Of a stretch of 44,085 bases of DNA, positions 1-9,969 are shown one piece after another. The position numbers and the translations under genes were made by a program. The notes under the pieces are model-generated. The model searched no databases. It worked only from the letters and a program-made list of their open reading frames with translations, and was not told where the DNA came from. Numbering within the stretch: position 1 is the first letter of the stretch; every line of letters begins with the position of its first letter. The DNA comes from Candidatus Nitrosopolaris wilkensis (GTDB lineage Archaea > Thermoproteota > Nitrososphaeria > Nitrososphaerales > Nitrososphaeraceae), in contig QHBN01000089.1 of the NCBI GenBank assembly GCA_003176995.1, positions 1 through 44,085 of the forward strand. Reading direction: 5' to 3'.

Positions 1-2
1 TT

Positions 3-143
3 AAAGAAATAACAGCTGACACAGTAGGAAGTAGTCTTACCTTAATTGAAGAGTCAGTCTCTAGCCGCTATTATAGTTGCTTGAATGTTAGAAAATTAAG
101 TGAAATCCAATTTCTAAAAGCCTCGATCATATTAAATAAGTAG
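3..143 (+). CDS. possible 3' end of a gene entering the window
   Basis: A frame is open from the window edge (first full codon at 3) to a TAG at 141-143, giving 46 codons without a start inside the window. The peptide ends in SIILNK and shows no motif I recognise. An open frame of this length at the edge could be chance in AT-rich DNA, so this is only a candidate. The next 235 bases show no gene. Confidence 0.2.
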   Translation, partial: KEITADTVGSSLTLIEESVSSRYYSCLNVRKLSEIQFLKASIILNK

Positions 144-378
144 TTTTGGCATATATCAGAACGAATATGTCGATATTATTGATGATAGACTTATCTGATA
201 CAAATTGATCAGGATGCATAGATATCCTTATGTCGTTCTCTCTCTTTCGTCTCCCAGCCGGCGCCTATATGCCTTCCATACTATATTGACTATAGATTGC
301 CAGAGTTGAGTTAACTGCTGGTTATTCATTCCTAACCAATAGAAGAAAAGCAGGTTAGCAACTAGGAGTGCATATCGG

Positions 379-863
379 TTATTCTCCAAATATTTTCAAA
401 GTACTTTCACCCAGTATCGTAAGAATAACGTTGCTTTGTCTGCCCTTGTACTCTACTTCTACCAATGGATTGTCTAACCCTCCAGCAATGCTTATAGGAT
501 TTAGTAAACCCTTAAGCCTGCTGTGTTTGGCCGCGCCTGATAGGTTTTTGTCTACCAGTTCTGCTTCTTATAGCTGCTCTAGAAGCCTGTTTTCTTCATC
601 GTCTTTTGTGTTCCTGTAACGTTGCTTAGTATTTTCAGGATAGCAGGTGATTCGTCTTTGGGTTTGTTGATTGAATACACTGGAATTTCGTCTATTGAGT
701 TAACATCCTCATCTGGAAGGCCATCCTCTGGATCCGTTTTGTCATTATACTCTATCTGTGCATAGTATGGAGTGCCTTTCCATCATGCAAGCCATAGTTC
801 CAGCAATAGACGATACTTTACTCCCTGTGGAGACATTGACGAAAATATTAGATAATTTGACAT
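379..863 (-). pseudogene. decayed gene, unknown function (two stops, one frameshift)
   Basis: Joining minus-strand frames gives a continuous coding signal from an ATG at 863. It starts MSNYLIFSSMSPQGVKYRLL, passes an in-frame TGA after LLLELWLA, continues WKGTPYYAQIEYNDKTDPED and runs to LSNVTGTQKT. It then shifts frame into DEENRLLEQL, meets a TAA, and ends EAELVDKNLSGAAKHSRLKG...STLKIFGE followed by TAA at 379-381. The acidic, charged composition looks like real protein. I do not recognise the family. Plus-strand open frames over the same bases are shadows. Confidence 0.55.
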
Positions 864-926
864 GGCGGACTGGTAAATATGGGAATAAAAGACAGTAATA
901 ATACTAAGTTACGGGGATATCTATAA

Positions 927-1145
927 ATGATATTTTTAGGCCCATGCCTGATATCGATACTTTTCGCCTTTGCACAATGTGACAATGCGCATAACTCCTA
1001 TCAACAAGGATATGATCAAGAAATACACGACTGGAATACATTTTACAACGTGCCAAATGATCATTTTATCTGTCCGTATAATGATACTAGCGCCTTTTGT
1101 TTCGGATATGATGCCGCGTTGCGGTTTGAGACTAGTGATCAATAA
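927..1145 (+). CDS. small secreted protein
   Basis: A 72-residue protein. Residues 1-17 form a hydrophobic signal-peptide-like stretch (MIFLGPCLISILFAFAQ), followed by a polar, Tyr/Asn/Asp-rich mature part with a Tyr-Gln-Gln-Gly-Tyr-Asp motif and two cysteines near residues 49 and 58. Small secreted proteins with this kind of Gly/Tyr/Asn-rich mature region occur in Nitrososphaera-type archaea (recollection, not a search). A 29-codon ATG frame (1146-1235) follows in a different frame and may be lost C-terminal sequence or chance. Function unknown; export is inferred from the N-terminus. Confidence 0.5.
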   Translation: MIFLGPCLISILFAFAQCDNAHNSYQQGYDQEIHDWNTFYNVPNDHFICPYNDTSAFCFGYDAALRFETSDQ

Positions 1146-1376
1146 ATGAAAAAAACCAATTCTGTTAATGATTTCGATTTCAGCTATAATAACGACACAG
1201 ATTGGTTAAGGATTAATCCTAACTATATAAACTAAAAAACCTAGTTTTCTTCCTGTAAGATACAAAGTAATAACATCTGTAGTTTCCTTGAATATTCGCG
1301 ATGGAATTTTTTCCTAATTGCATTTTACCCACACTATCATTTATTATGTTCCTTGCATCGTAGAAGGAGTAGCGTG

Positions 1377-2504
1377 ATGCTGAGCGAAACAATCAGTAGG
1401 CTAATAAATGGATTGCACCAAAACGTCAACGAATATGATCTGGGTGACCCTTTCTTTCAACAAGATGCATACAGGATCTATCCTTTTGCAAGAGAGAACT
1501 TTTATCCAATCAACGGAAACGGCAGCTCAAGAAAAATCGCATTTGTAGATGGTGGCAACCAAGAGCTAATAGGGGCACCGAATTTTTCAGTTCAATTAAA
1601 TAGAATATACTTTAACGTATTTAACGAAACACAAAGGATAAATCAAAATGAATTACCTCAAACAATAGATTTTTTCTCAGTTACTCTTTTGAACCTTAAT
1701 GATAATAGTATTCAGTACAAGACTTTACTCTTTGCTACAAAGAATGATTTTAGCGATTATCTTCCGTTTGAATCACACTTATCATTTGATTCCACAGATC
1801 GTCGTCTGATACGAGGAACCACAAGAACAGATATTAAAGAGGTTGCTTCTGTAGCAAGAAGATTTGCTGAATGGAATTATTCGCGCTTTATCATAGATAG
1901 AATCCTAGATAAAGGCGATGTACTGATATCTGATGGAACCCTTCAAACATCCTTTCCTAACGAAGGACACTACCTTGACGTTCTCCATGAACGGGCACGA
2001 AATAAAGGCGTAATCTTTTCTGGTCTCGCGAAGACGAGTAATATGATTACGACAACTGGCTTGTCATTGCTTGGGTCTCTACACAAACTCGTAGAGGATT
2101 GGGGAATAAACTTCGAGGAATGGTATTACTCACCTCTAGCAGAAGGTCTGTCAAAGGATCACTCAGTTATAATGACCATTGTGAAGCTACATAAAAAAGC
2201 CGATCATATATTTCGATATGAAATAAGCAATAGACAAATGAAGGATTTGGATGATTTGAACCTCAATGAAGTTATAACCTGCTTGGCTAAGAATTCGGTT
2301 GATATAGGCTTCCCAGGATATCCGTATGGGCTCATAGATGCAGACAACAATGCAAGAGTTAGAGCAAACGAGATTGAGACCTATAGAGTAATGCTTCTTT
2401 CAGAAATGTCCAAGTTAGGTTTGTGGAAGAAATTTGCACATCATATGCGATCGACAGATGCACATCATATTCTGAATCTCTTGGTCGGAGGCTATGGTAG
2501 ATGA
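1377..2504 (+). CDS. nurA: NurA 5'-3' nuclease
   Basis: NurA is the nuclease partner of the HerA translocase; together with Mre11-Rad50 they resect double-strand breaks to 3' overhangs for RadA. The RNase-H-like NurA fold is visible: [10 protein letters not shown] carries the first catalytic Asp and [10 protein letters not shown] a second, about 128 residues apart, and the C-terminus ends [14 protein letters not shown] chose the ATG at 1377 because AAGGAG lies about 8 nt upstream; the frame is open back to a TTG at 1353. The stop overlaps the herA start by 4 nt (ATGA), which suggests translational coupling. About 375 residues, normal for archaeal NurA. Confidence 0.9.
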   Translation: MLSETISRLINGLHQNVNEYDLGDPFFQQDAYRIYPFARENFYPINGNGSSRKIAFVDGGNQELIGAPNFSVQLNRIYFNVFNETQRINQNELPQTIDFFSVTLLNLNDNSIQYKTLLFATKNDFSDYLPFESHLSFDSTDRRLIRGTTRTDIKEVASVARRFAEWNYSRFIIDRILDKGDVLISDGTLQTSFPNEGHYLDVLHERARNKGVIFSGLAKTSNMITTTGLSLLGSLHKLVEDWGINFEEWYYSPLAEGLSKDHSVIMTIVKLHKKADHIFRYEISNRQMKDLDDLNLNEVITCLAKNSVDIGFPGYPYGLIDADNNARVRANEIETYRVMLLSEMSKLGLWKKFAHHMRSTDAHHILNLLVGGYGR

Positions 2505-4072
2505 ATGATGATTGTTGCGGGGAAATCGTTGCTGGAGGGGTGGAAAAATTAATTATTAGACAGAAAAGTGATGGGGCAATTGAATTAGGTGATCTACTCG
2601 TGGAGGAGAGAAATGAAGGCAAGCTTTTCTTACAGGTTTTTGATCTCTTATATGGTAGTCAGATTTCACAATCTTCACTTGAAAATATTTCGGGAATGAG
2701 ACTTGAAGGCAGCGGTGTAGGCCTAGACTTCATGGAGCCTCATTTGAGAAATTATGTGCTGGCTTTGGCGAGATCTATTTTATATCTCAATGGTAGTCCT
2801 CGCAATCCAAAAATTCTGCCGAATTTTATGGGATCCATTAGACACATCAAGAATGAGGATTTGAATTTCCTAATCAAACCCAATAATCCATTATATTTTG
2901 GCAAGGTCAGAACTGGTTCGAAGACCCTAAATGCAGACGTTTATCTGGAAGGTCCAGATGTTCTCTCACATCATATTCTCATTCCTGCTACCACGGGCAG
3001 GGGAAAGAGTAACTTGATAAAGGTCATGCTGTGGGACGTTTTAGATAAGGACTTCTGCGGAATTCTTGTTTTGGACGCGCATGACGAGTATTTTGGGACA
3101 GCCGCTTCCATAGGGTTACGAAATCACCCCCAGGCAGCAAAATATCTCAAATATTATTCTCCCAAAGCTTCTGCCATTCACGGAGCAGTAGGACTTGTAA
3201 TTAACCTGAGATCCATAACACCCGACCACTTAAAAGGAATTGTTGATTTCACAGAAGCTCAGTGGGATGCAATGCATCTAGCTTATCAGGTATATCGTGA
3301 AAACTGGATATCAGAGATTATAAGGGATACTCCTATCAACAGTGATCTCGAAGGTGACGAGCGAGAGATCAGAATAGCCAAGGGAACTCTGAACGTATTA
3401 AGAAGAAAATTCAACAGGCTTCTTGGAGTGTATTTCGATCATACTGACAACCAACTGAAATGTCGTACTAGAGCTTTTAGCGATACAGTCGGAGAATCAA
3501 CGGTAACTCAAATCATAGATACACTTGAAGAGGGCAAAAAAGTGGTGATTGATACGTCGATGTTGGAAGATCAGACTGAGCTTCTGATAGGAAGCGTTGT
3601 AGCACACGAAATTCTGGATCGCCACAAGAGCGCAAAAGAAGAGGGCATTTTGGGAACGAAGCCTGTAATTTCAATTGTAATAGAAGAAGCTCCGAGGGTT
3701 TTGGGTGACGAGGTCCTTAGATCTTCTGGTTCTAATATTTACAGCGATATTGCAAGGGAGGGTAGAAAATTCAAAATTGGTCTTATTGCAATAACTCAGC
3801 TTACAAGCGTTATTCCAAAAACGATACTAGCGAACATGAACACAAAAATAATCCTGGGAAATGAACTTGCGACTGAGCGAAGCTCAATAATACAGAGTGC
3901 ATCACAGGACTTATCAACAGATGACAGGAACATAGCAAGTCTGGACAAGGGTGAAGCTATAATTAGTTCTAATTTCACAAAATTTGCTGTCCCTATAAAG
4001 ATACCCCTTTTTGAAGATATTGTGAAAGCTATGAAAGCAAGTCCAACTAAGAAGATCGCAGTAGTAACATAA
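2501..4072 (+). CDS. herA: HerA hexameric DNA translocase
   Basis: FtsK/VirB4-class hexameric ATPase that pumps duplex DNA and drives NurA resection. The N-terminal HAS-barrel-like region covers roughly residues 1-130. Walker A is [10 protein letters not shown] (about 162-171) and Walker B is [10 protein letters not shown] (about 188-197). A later conserved block, [14 protein letters not shown], precedes [16 protein letters not shown], which is typical of the HerA C-terminal part. At 523 residues it matches the usual ~500. The start overlaps the nurA stop and one base separates its stop from the mre11 start, so the four genes are almost certainly one transcript. Confidence 0.95.
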   Translation: MNDDCCGEIVAGGVEKLIIRQKSDGAIELGDLLVEERNEGKLFLQVFDLLYGSQISQSSLENISGMRLEGSGVGLDFMEPHLRNYVLALARSILYLNGSPRNPKILPNFMGSIRHIKNEDLNFLIKPNNPLYFGKVRTGSKTLNADVYLEGPDVLSHHILIPATTGRGKSNLIKVMLWDVLDKDFCGILVLDAHDEYFGTAASIGLRNHPQAAKYLKYYSPKASAIHGAVGLVINLRSITPDHLKGIVDFTEAQWDAMHLAYQVYRENWISEIIRDTPINSDLEGDEREIRIAKGTLNVLRRKFNRLLGVYFDHTDNQLKCRTRAFSDTVGESTVTQIIDTLEEGKKVVIDTSMLEDQTELLIGSVVAHEILDRHKSAKEEGILGTKPVISIVIEEAPRVLGDEVLRSSGSNIYSDIAREGRKFKIGLIAITQLTSVIPKTILANMNTKIILGNELATERSSIIQSASQDLSTDDRNIASLDKGEAIISSNFTKFAVPIKIPLFEDIVKAMKASPTKKIAVVT

Positions 4073-4073
4073 T

Positions 4074-5387
4074 TTGTACAAGTTTGCACATATAACAGAT
4101 TGTCATTTGGGTGCTTGGAGGAACCCAAAGCTCAAAGAAATTAATCTCAAAGCCTTCCAGAAAGCCATATCCATTTGTATTGAAGAAAAGGTAGACTTTA
4201 TTGCCATCACAGGAGATTTCTTTGATGTTAATGTCCCCGAGCTGGATCATGTTAAGCGTGCAGTAGATATCATGATACAAGCCAGGAGACATGGAATTGA
4301 GATTTATATGATTTACGGTTCACATGATTTCACTGCAAGTACAGTATCGATAATAGATATACTTCATAGCGCAGGACTATTCATAAAGCCTATCGAATTT
4401 GAGCAAATAAAAGACAAAATCAAACTGAAATTTATCCAAGATAAGAAGACTGCCTTTAAAATCACAGGCCTATCAGGAAGAAAGACTGGCCTCGATAGTG
4501 AATATTATGATCTACTAGATATGGAAGCACTAGAGTCTGAAGAAGACCTTAAGATATTTCTGTTTCATGCATCAATAAGTGAAATAACTCCTGTTGACCT
4601 TGCTCATGGAGAGTCTATTCCATTATCGTTACTACCAAAAGGATTCATATATTATGGCGGAGGTCATTTACATAGAAGGATTGAACATAAACCTGATGAT
4701 GGAAAAAGTATGATTGTCTATCCTGGACCATTATTTGGGTCCACATTTACAGATTTAGAAGATACTGCACAAGGTGAAAGGAGGGGGTTCTATATTGTAA
4801 GTTATGATAATGACAACGAAACAATAAAGGCCGACTTTATAGAAACAAAGATAGTTGATATTATATTCAACGCTATTAATGTAAATCAAAATACTGTCAA
4901 GCAAATAGAGGATAAAATAAGCTCAATGGTAGAACAAATGGAGGACCTAACAGATAAAATAGTTTTGATTAAGGTGAAAGGAACTATGGTGTCGGGAAAG
5001 CGATCGGATATCAACTTTTCAAGATTTGAAGAAACACTTTCAGCAAAGCGTGCATTAGTATCATTCATTAACAGAAACAACCTTGTCTCTCCTGAGACTA
5101 CCCAGGTGAAAGTCTATGGTACAAGCATAGAGGAGATAGAAAAGAAAGTGATCAAAGAAAGAATAGCATCAATTAAGATTGACCCTGCTATGACAGATGA
5201 GAAAGTAAAGAATTTTATAAAATCCAAACTTATATCTGAACACGGCGAATTTACGGCAAACAATTTATTACTTGCTCTAAAAAAGGAAAAAATTGAGAAC
5301 GAAACTTTAGATGACTTTGAAGAAAGACTCATGTATGAAGCAAAGACTGTCATGGGATTATCAGAAATAAATAAAGAAATAAAATAA
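4074..5387 (+). CDS. mre11: Mre11 nuclease
   Basis: Calcineurin-like Mn-dependent nuclease of the Mre11-Rad50 break-processing complex. Phosphoesterase motifs are in order: [10 protein letters not shown] (Asp9, His11), ITGDFFD (Asp48), GSHDFTA (His84, Asp85; the family more often has Asn where Ser83 stands), LFHASI and GGHLHRR. The C-terminal ~150 residues are lysine- and glutamate-rich, as expected for the capping and Rad50-binding region. The start is TTG at 4074, one base after the herA stop; no ATG is available nearby. The stop is one base before the rad50 ATG. Confidence 0.95.
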   Translation: MYKFAHITDCHLGAWRNPKLKEINLKAFQKAISICIEEKVDFIAITGDFFDVNVPELDHVKRAVDIMIQARRHGIEIYMIYGSHDFTASTVSIIDILHSAGLFIKPIEFEQIKDKIKLKFIQDKKTAFKITGLSGRKTGLDSEYYDLLDMEALESEEDLKIFLFHASISEITPVDLAHGESIPLSLLPKGFIYYGGGHLHRRIEHKPDDGKSMIVYPGPLFGSTFTDLEDTAQGERRGFYIVSYDNDNETIKADFIETKIVDIIFNAINVNQNTVKQIEDKISSMVEQMEDLTDKIVLIKVKGTMVSGKRSDINFSRFEETLSAKRALVSFINRNNLVSPETTQVKVYGTSIEEIEKKVIKERIASIKIDPAMTDEKVKNFIKSKLISEHGEFTANNLLLALKKEKIENETLDDFEERLMYEAKTVMGLSEINKEIK

Positions 5388-5388
5388 T

Positions 5389-7968
5389 ATGCTAATTAAA
5401 AAAATTAGTTTACACAATATCAGAAGTTATAAAGAAAATACAGAAATAGTCATACCTGCAGGCACAATCCTCTTTCAGGGCGACATCGGATGTGGAAAAT
5501 CAACTATTCTCTCTGCGATAGAATTTGCTCTTTTTGGACTAGGTGATATAGATGGCAACAATCTCCTGAGATCAGGAGAAAAGAAAGGATCTGTTCTTCT
5601 TGAGTTTCAAGTTAAAAACAACAATTATCAGATCTTTCGAAGCATAATTAGACGCGATAAGAAGGTAACGCAAGCTGAAGGATATATTGTTGAGGAAGAT
5701 GTAGAAACGACTTATTCCGTAAGCGAGATGAAATCGAAGATTTTGAAGATTATTAATATTAATGAAAAAGCACAGACCAGAACGACATCTGTAATTTACC
5801 GTTATGCTATTTTTACACCGCAAGAAATGATGAAGCAAATTCTTTCAGAAGTGCCGGAAAAAAGACTAGGGATTCTGAGAAGAGCCTTCAATATTGAGGA
5901 ATACAACACGGTCAAGACAAATGCAGAGACATTTCTCGATTGGAGTACTGGTGAAATGAGTGTAAATTTTGGGATATCTAAAGATCTTCAAGAAAAGGAA
6001 ACTTCATTGTATGAGCTCTACAAAGAAGTCGGTTTTTTGACAGCTGACGTAGAAAAAGATCAGGTGAAAATATCAGAGTTAGACAAAAAAACAAAGCAAC
6101 TAAAAGAAAACATAGACAGTCTTAAACCGAAACAGGTTCTCGTTTTACAGCTCCAGGTATCCATACCACTTCTGAATATCACTATTGAAAGGAATCAAAA
6201 CACCTTGAAGCAAGAACAAGAAAGATTTGAACTACTAAAAGGAGAGCGGGATTCCATCATCACCAAAGAGCACCTCCTTGAGAAGCTAAAACCAGCTTAT
6301 GAGCATTATATTTCTTTGAAAGATAAATTAAAGGAGTTAGAACCAACAGTAAAACTACATGATATCGCAGAGAAAGAAAAGACAAAGTTAGAACAATTTA
6401 TAGACAATGAAAGGAGAAACTTAGAATCAGAGACCAATAAACTAACGGAAGAGAAGAAGGCTGAGTTAGAAAAAATTGAGAGAGAGGAAAAATCCATAAA
6501 AGAATTGAGCGTATTAGAAGAGAAAGAACTAAGCCTAAAAAAATCAATTTCGGAGCTCCCAACATTAAGAGAGAAATCAGCCAATATTGAGTCTCTAATA
6601 TCCAAGAACAGGGCTGAAGGATTAACAATGGAAGGACAAATATCCAAAAAACAAAAGGAAATTGAGCAGATAATCAGTATCGGAGAGGGCGCTCCATGTC
6701 CAACATGCAGGCAGAAAATGAGTTTAAGTCATATCTCGAAAGTAAAAGCCGAATTTGATCAAGAAAAACTAGGGGTAGGAGAGCATATAGGATATTTGAA
6801 CAGTACGATAACAACTTATGAGGATAAAAAAAGAGAAAATAAAATCCTCATAGACAAGCTCGAAAGTAAAGAAGAATATTTAAAGACAATTCAGCGCGAG
6901 CTAGGTAAGTTATCTGAAAAGAAGGATTCTATTCAAAGGTCGAAAAAGACTCTTCAAATAAGAGAATTAAGGATAAACGAGAACATACAAAATCTTAGTA
7001 AACAAAACTATTCTCTTGAAGAGAGAAGGAAGTTATCACAAATTCTAAAAGAAATGGCGATATTGACCAAAGCCAAAGAACTCTATGCAGAAACAGAACA
7101 AACGATTTCAAAACCCGAATTTGACAGAATTGAATTTAGATATGTTGAAAATTTACAGGAAATCAAAAGGAAGTCAAAAATTGAAAAGGCAATTCAAGAT
7201 GTTAATATATCAATTGATGCTTTAAAGATTGAAATTAATTCTGACGAACGAAAGTTACAAGAGAACGAAGCGCTATTCAACAAGAATAAAGATGCAAAAA
7301 GAGATTTAGAAGTGTTAGAAGACACCATGGGAAGTTTAGAAAAGGAAATGTCCGAAATAAGGCAGAGGATTTCAGGCAGGCGCTCTGAGCTCAAAATTTT
7401 AGAATCAAACTTGCATGAACTCGAAAAGGAAGTTAAAGATAAAAAGAATCGTCATCAGAATATGCAGATCTTTCAGCAAACGAATAATTGGTTAGAGCAA
7501 CACTTTATTCCAGCGGTTCAAGACATAGAAAGACATGTTCTTCAGAGCATAAATGAGGAATTTAACCAGTTATTTCAGAGATGGTTCGCTATTTTAATGG
7601 ACACTGGCGATATTAGTGTAGAAGCAGACTCGAACTTTACTCCAATTATCACTCAGAGTGGCTATTCTCTAAGCGTCACTAGTCTAAGTGGAGGAGAAAA
7701 GACATCAGTTGCTTTAGCATACAGACTTGCACTAAACACTATGCTTAAGAAGGTTGCAGGTATGGATAATGCTTTGCTAATTTTAGATGAACCTACTGAT
7801 GGCTTTGGAAAGGAACAGTTAATTAGGCTAAGACAAGTTCTAGACGAATTAAAGTCTGCACAGATAATAATGGTCTCTCATGAGCGTGAATTAGAGAGTT
7901 TTGTGGATAAAATATACAGAGTAACTAAAGATGGTAACCAATCTAGAATTGAAGTAGGTTATAACTAG
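5389..7968 (+). CDS. rad50: Rad50 SMC-like ATPase
   Basis: Coiled-coil ABC ATPase that clamps Mre11 on DNA ends. Walker A FQGDIGCGKSTIL is at about 29-41. Two long Lys/Glu-rich heptad regions (about 170-430 and 450-720) flank a zinc hook, APCPTCRQKM near 434-443. The ABC signature SLSGGEKTSVALAYRLAL is near 764 and Walker B ALLILDEPTDGF near 794, followed by a switch histidine in MVSHERE. At 859 residues it is full length and uninterrupted. It is the last gene of the operon; the next ~70 bases are non-coding. Confidence 0.97.
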   Translation: MLIKKISLHNIRSYKENTEIVIPAGTILFQGDIGCGKSTILSAIEFALFGLGDIDGNNLLRSGEKKGSVLLEFQVKNNNYQIFRSIIRRDKKVTQAEGYIVEEDVETTYSVSEMKSKILKIININEKAQTRTTSVIYRYAIFTPQEMMKQILSEVPEKRLGILRRAFNIEEYNTVKTNAETFLDWSTGEMSVNFGISKDLQEKETSLYELYKEVGFLTADVEKDQVKISELDKKTKQLKENIDSLKPKQVLVLQLQVSIPLLNITIERNQNTLKQEQERFELLKGERDSIITKEHLLEKLKPAYEHYISLKDKLKELEPTVKLHDIAEKEKTKLEQFIDNERRNLESETNKLTEEKKAELEKIEREEKSIKELSVLEEKELSLKKSISELPTLREKSANIESLISKNRAEGLTMEGQISKKQKEIEQIISIGEGAPCPTCRQKMSLSHISKVKAEFDQEKLGVGEHIGYLNSTITTYEDKKRENKILIDKLESKEEYLKTIQRELGKLSEKKDSIQRSKKTLQIRELRINENIQNLSKQNYSLEERRKLSQILKEMAILTKAKELYAETEQTISKPEFDRIEFRYVENLQEIKRKSKIEKAIQDVNISIDALKIEINSDERKLQENEALFNKNKDAKRDLEVLEDTMGSLEKEMSEIRQRISGRRSELKILESNLHELEKEVKDKKNRHQNMQIFQQTNNWLEQHFIPAVQDIERHVLQSINEEFNQLFQRWFAILMDTGDISVEADSNFTPIITQSGYSLSVTSLSGGEKTSVALAYRLALNTMLKKVAGMDNALLILDEPTDGFGKEQLIRLRQVLDELKSAQIIMVSHERELESFVDKIYRVTKDGNQSRIEVGYN

Positions 7969-8041
7969 TTTTCAATTTAATTACTGATCTTCCTATTTAG
8001 TTATATTTCAAGAAAATAAAATACCTGATTAATATGTAGGA

Positions 8042-8155
8042 TTAATTCTTATGCTCTTGCCACTTATGTAGTTCAAGTTCCTGTAGCCAATTAAATGATC
8101 TACCACACGCTTCACATATGTAAGATGTGCTGATGTAGAAAACATTTCTAGTAAT
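8042..8155 (-). pseudogene. C2H2 zinc-finger protein, C-terminal piece
   Basis: A minus-strand frame of 37 codons ends YICEACGRSF followed by NWLQELELHKWQEHKN. This is a C-x2-C-x12-H-x4-H finger, the form found at the C-terminus of short archaeal C2H2 proteins. No ATG, GTG or TTG precedes it in frame (a TGA closes the frame at 8156-8158), so the start has been lost or lies across a frameshift. The rest of 7969-8354 shows nothing convincing. Confidence 0.5.
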
Positions 8156-8480
8156 TCATTTCCTGCCGTCTTATTTATGTATTGTAGACGTGTCACAATT
8201 TTGGTTCTCCTATTCCATTCTTTTTGAATATTTTATGAACAAAGAAGCAACGTATGTTCAAGTTGATAATGATTGCAGCCAGACTAGGCATCAAATATGG
8301 CAATCCAGATGAATCAAATCAATCTTTTCACTTTATACAATGGTTGTTCTGTAGGTGCAAAGGAATATTACCAATTTTAAATTAAGAGCATCTCTAATCA
8401 CATTTTTGTTTAAACTGGAAAGTATACTTAGGATCCTTGGGAAAGGATATTATTTTGAACTTACAATTCTTTCATCAAAT

Positions 8481-8606
8481 ATGGAATTATTTATTTTACG
8501 GCATGGTGAAGCAGATAAATCTTCTGGTAACGGCGACTTTGCTAGAGCACTCACTGTCGTGGGTACAATGGACATAACGCAAGTAGCAGAATGGCTTAAG
8601 ATTTAG
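8481..8606 (+). pseudogene. SixA-like histidine phosphatase, N-terminal remnant
   Basis: The peptide MELFILRHGEADKSSGN, then DFARALTVVG and ITQVAEWLKI, is the start of the histidine-phosphatase (phosphoglycerate-mutase-like) fold, with the catalytic Arg-His-Gly at residues 8-10. It stops after 41 residues, whereas SixA-type proteins are about 150-160. The following 100 bases do not restore homology in any frame I could see, so most of the gene is deleted. The frame is open upstream to 8355, but that extension has no family character. Confidence 0.6.
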
Positions 8607-8705
8607 ATGTGTGTGTGAACTACTTAACATGATGCTTCCAGATAGATTTTGTCCCTGGAATGATAAGCCTTCTATTAAGAATAATGAATATTAGATTGGG
8701 TAAAT

Positions 8706-9516
8706 ATGCGACCACTATTGAAGTTCAAATGTATAGAAAACAGTCGGTATGATATGCAATACCATTACCATTGGCAGGGTTTTATCTATAATTTGCTTAA
8801 AGGAAGTAAATATCATGCTATGCACGACAAAACTGGATACAAGTTCTTCTGTTTTTCAAACATATTTCCTGCAAGAGACCTAATAATGAATGATCTGCGG
8901 ACTGTGCTGATTTCATCTCCACAAGGAATTTATCGAATATCTATATAGAAGAATTGAATGCATGAAGATTGAAATTACAATAGGATCTATGAGATTCGCG
9001 ATCGATTCTGTTAACAAACTAGATATTAAAATCCCTCACAATGTCCCATTCACTCTGATTACAGGGACTCCTATCATAGTTCGGATACCAAAAGCAAAGT
9101 ATAAACTACATGGAATAAATCCAAAAAATGATTACAATTATCTTTATTGGAGAATTGAACATCCTATCGAACTGTTTGTATCACAAATTCAAAATAACTT
9201 GTCAAAGAAATACAATGAATACTATACATGCTATGAAGACAACAACAACTACAACAAAGATTTTGTGCGGCCCTCGATGTATGCACCATCATTCGCAAAC
9301 CTTTTCGAGAAATTTAGATTCATAAAACAAGTATCAACAAAATTAGTTATTAGATGATCTGAACAAACCGTAATAGGAAGTGTTTGGGAATTTGGATTCG
9401 AAGGATGGCAAGATTCAAAATTGATTCAATTTGTACTAGATTCTGGACTTGGTGAGCGAAATTCATTAGGCTTTGGTTATATGAATATTAAATTAAAACA
9501 CTCTGTTTGCGGTTAA
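8706..9516 (+). pseudogene. cas6: orphan CRISPR repeat endoribonuclease Cas6 (one frameshift, one stop)
   Basis: Joining frames gives about 270 codons, the normal Cas6 length. The N-terminus reads MRPLLKFKC, then YHYHWQGFIYNLL and FCFSNIFPARD, the first RAMP domain. Near 8922 the frame shifts into KEFIEYLYRRIECMKIEITI. The second domain runs to TKLVIR, where a TGA (9355-9357) interrupts the frame. It then resumes SEQTVIGSVWEFGF and ends with FVLDSGLGERNSLGFGYMNI, the hallmark glycine-rich loop of Cas6. The TAA is at 9514-9516. A histidine in the first domain (QYHYHWQG) sits where Cas6 proteins often carry the catalytic His. No CRISPR array or other cas gene is present in the window. It is a relic. 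Confidence 0.82.
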
Positions 9517-9716
9517 TCCGACAATTCAAAGCGTTCAAGCTGACAGTTACAAAGAAACTGCAACATATCTTTGACCTATTGGAAAAATGAGCTATATTAA
9601 ATCTCACACCTAACAAGAACGGCGCTTCTGAACTAGGGGGGCAGGCTAAGTATGACAGCATCCCAACGTGGCGACATTTACAACTACTATAAACTTCGTA
9701 TAGACTTAATATTGTA

Positions 9717-9803
9717 ATGTCGGATTATCGAGTTTATCCATTAGTGAGTAATAATGTTAGCGTAGATTTTACGGAATTGGGAGAAAATTTTGCAGTCTTG
9801 TGA
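9717..9803 (+). CDS. 28-residue ORF on left copy of the island repeat
   Basis: ATG at 9717 gives MSDYRVYPLVSNNVSVDFTE, then LGENFAVL and TGA at 9801-9803. The same peptide pattern (DYRVYPLVSNNVGIDFTELG) is encoded by the second repeat copy near 13911-13969, where the frame is broken upstream and closed by TAG soon after. Conservation of the reading frame between two diverged copies hints that the sequence was once coding, perhaps the end of a longer protein. It abuts, tail to tail, the minus-strand ORF ending at 9804. No family recognised. Confidence 0.3.
   Translation: MSDYRVYPLVSNNVSVDFTELGENFAVL
9726..9758 (+). repeat. left copy of direct repeat flanking the Topo VIII-like island
   Basis: Thirty-three identical bases are shared with 13913-13945, embedded in about 80 bases of lower identity (roughly 9700-9783 against 13888-13970). 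Both copies have the same orientation and bracket a 4.1 kb stretch containing the topoisomerase fusion and the HNH ORF. This could be attL/attR of an integrated element or two copies of a short transposed unit. Confidence 0.6.
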
Positions 9804-9956
9804 TCATAAAAAAACTCTAGGTGTTTTTTGTTTGAGCCCATCTATGATAAATCCTACTCTGTAGTCCATGTTAAAATCCTTGCCTCTAGGAGGCAAGTTC
9901 TTGACTAATCCTTTTCGATGTTTCTCCCTTAGATGGACCCTCATATCAGATTCCAT
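9804..9956 (-). pseudogene. zinc-finger-like protein fragment
   Basis: A 50-codon minus-strand frame starts at an ATG (9956) and reads MESDMRVHLREKHRKGLVKN, then LPPRGKDFNMDYRVGFIIDG. The MRVHLREKH segment resembles the His half of a C2H2 finger, and the DMDYR-like block after it recurs in small thaumarchaeal zinc-finger proteins (recollection only). The Cys pair expected upstream is absent: the frame is closed by TAG four codons before the ATG. Probably the C-terminal remnant of such a protein, or a very short gene. Confidence 0.35.
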
Positions 9957-9969
9957 AGGTGTCTAAGAG

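Noticed and set aside
368-619. Plus-strand 83-codon open frame
   Set aside because: Shadow of the minus-strand pseudogene; Ser/Leu-rich low-complexity translation.
8607-9720. Possible CRISPR array near cas6
   Set aside because: No regularly spaced repeats found on inspection; the only repeat is the two-copy island repeat.
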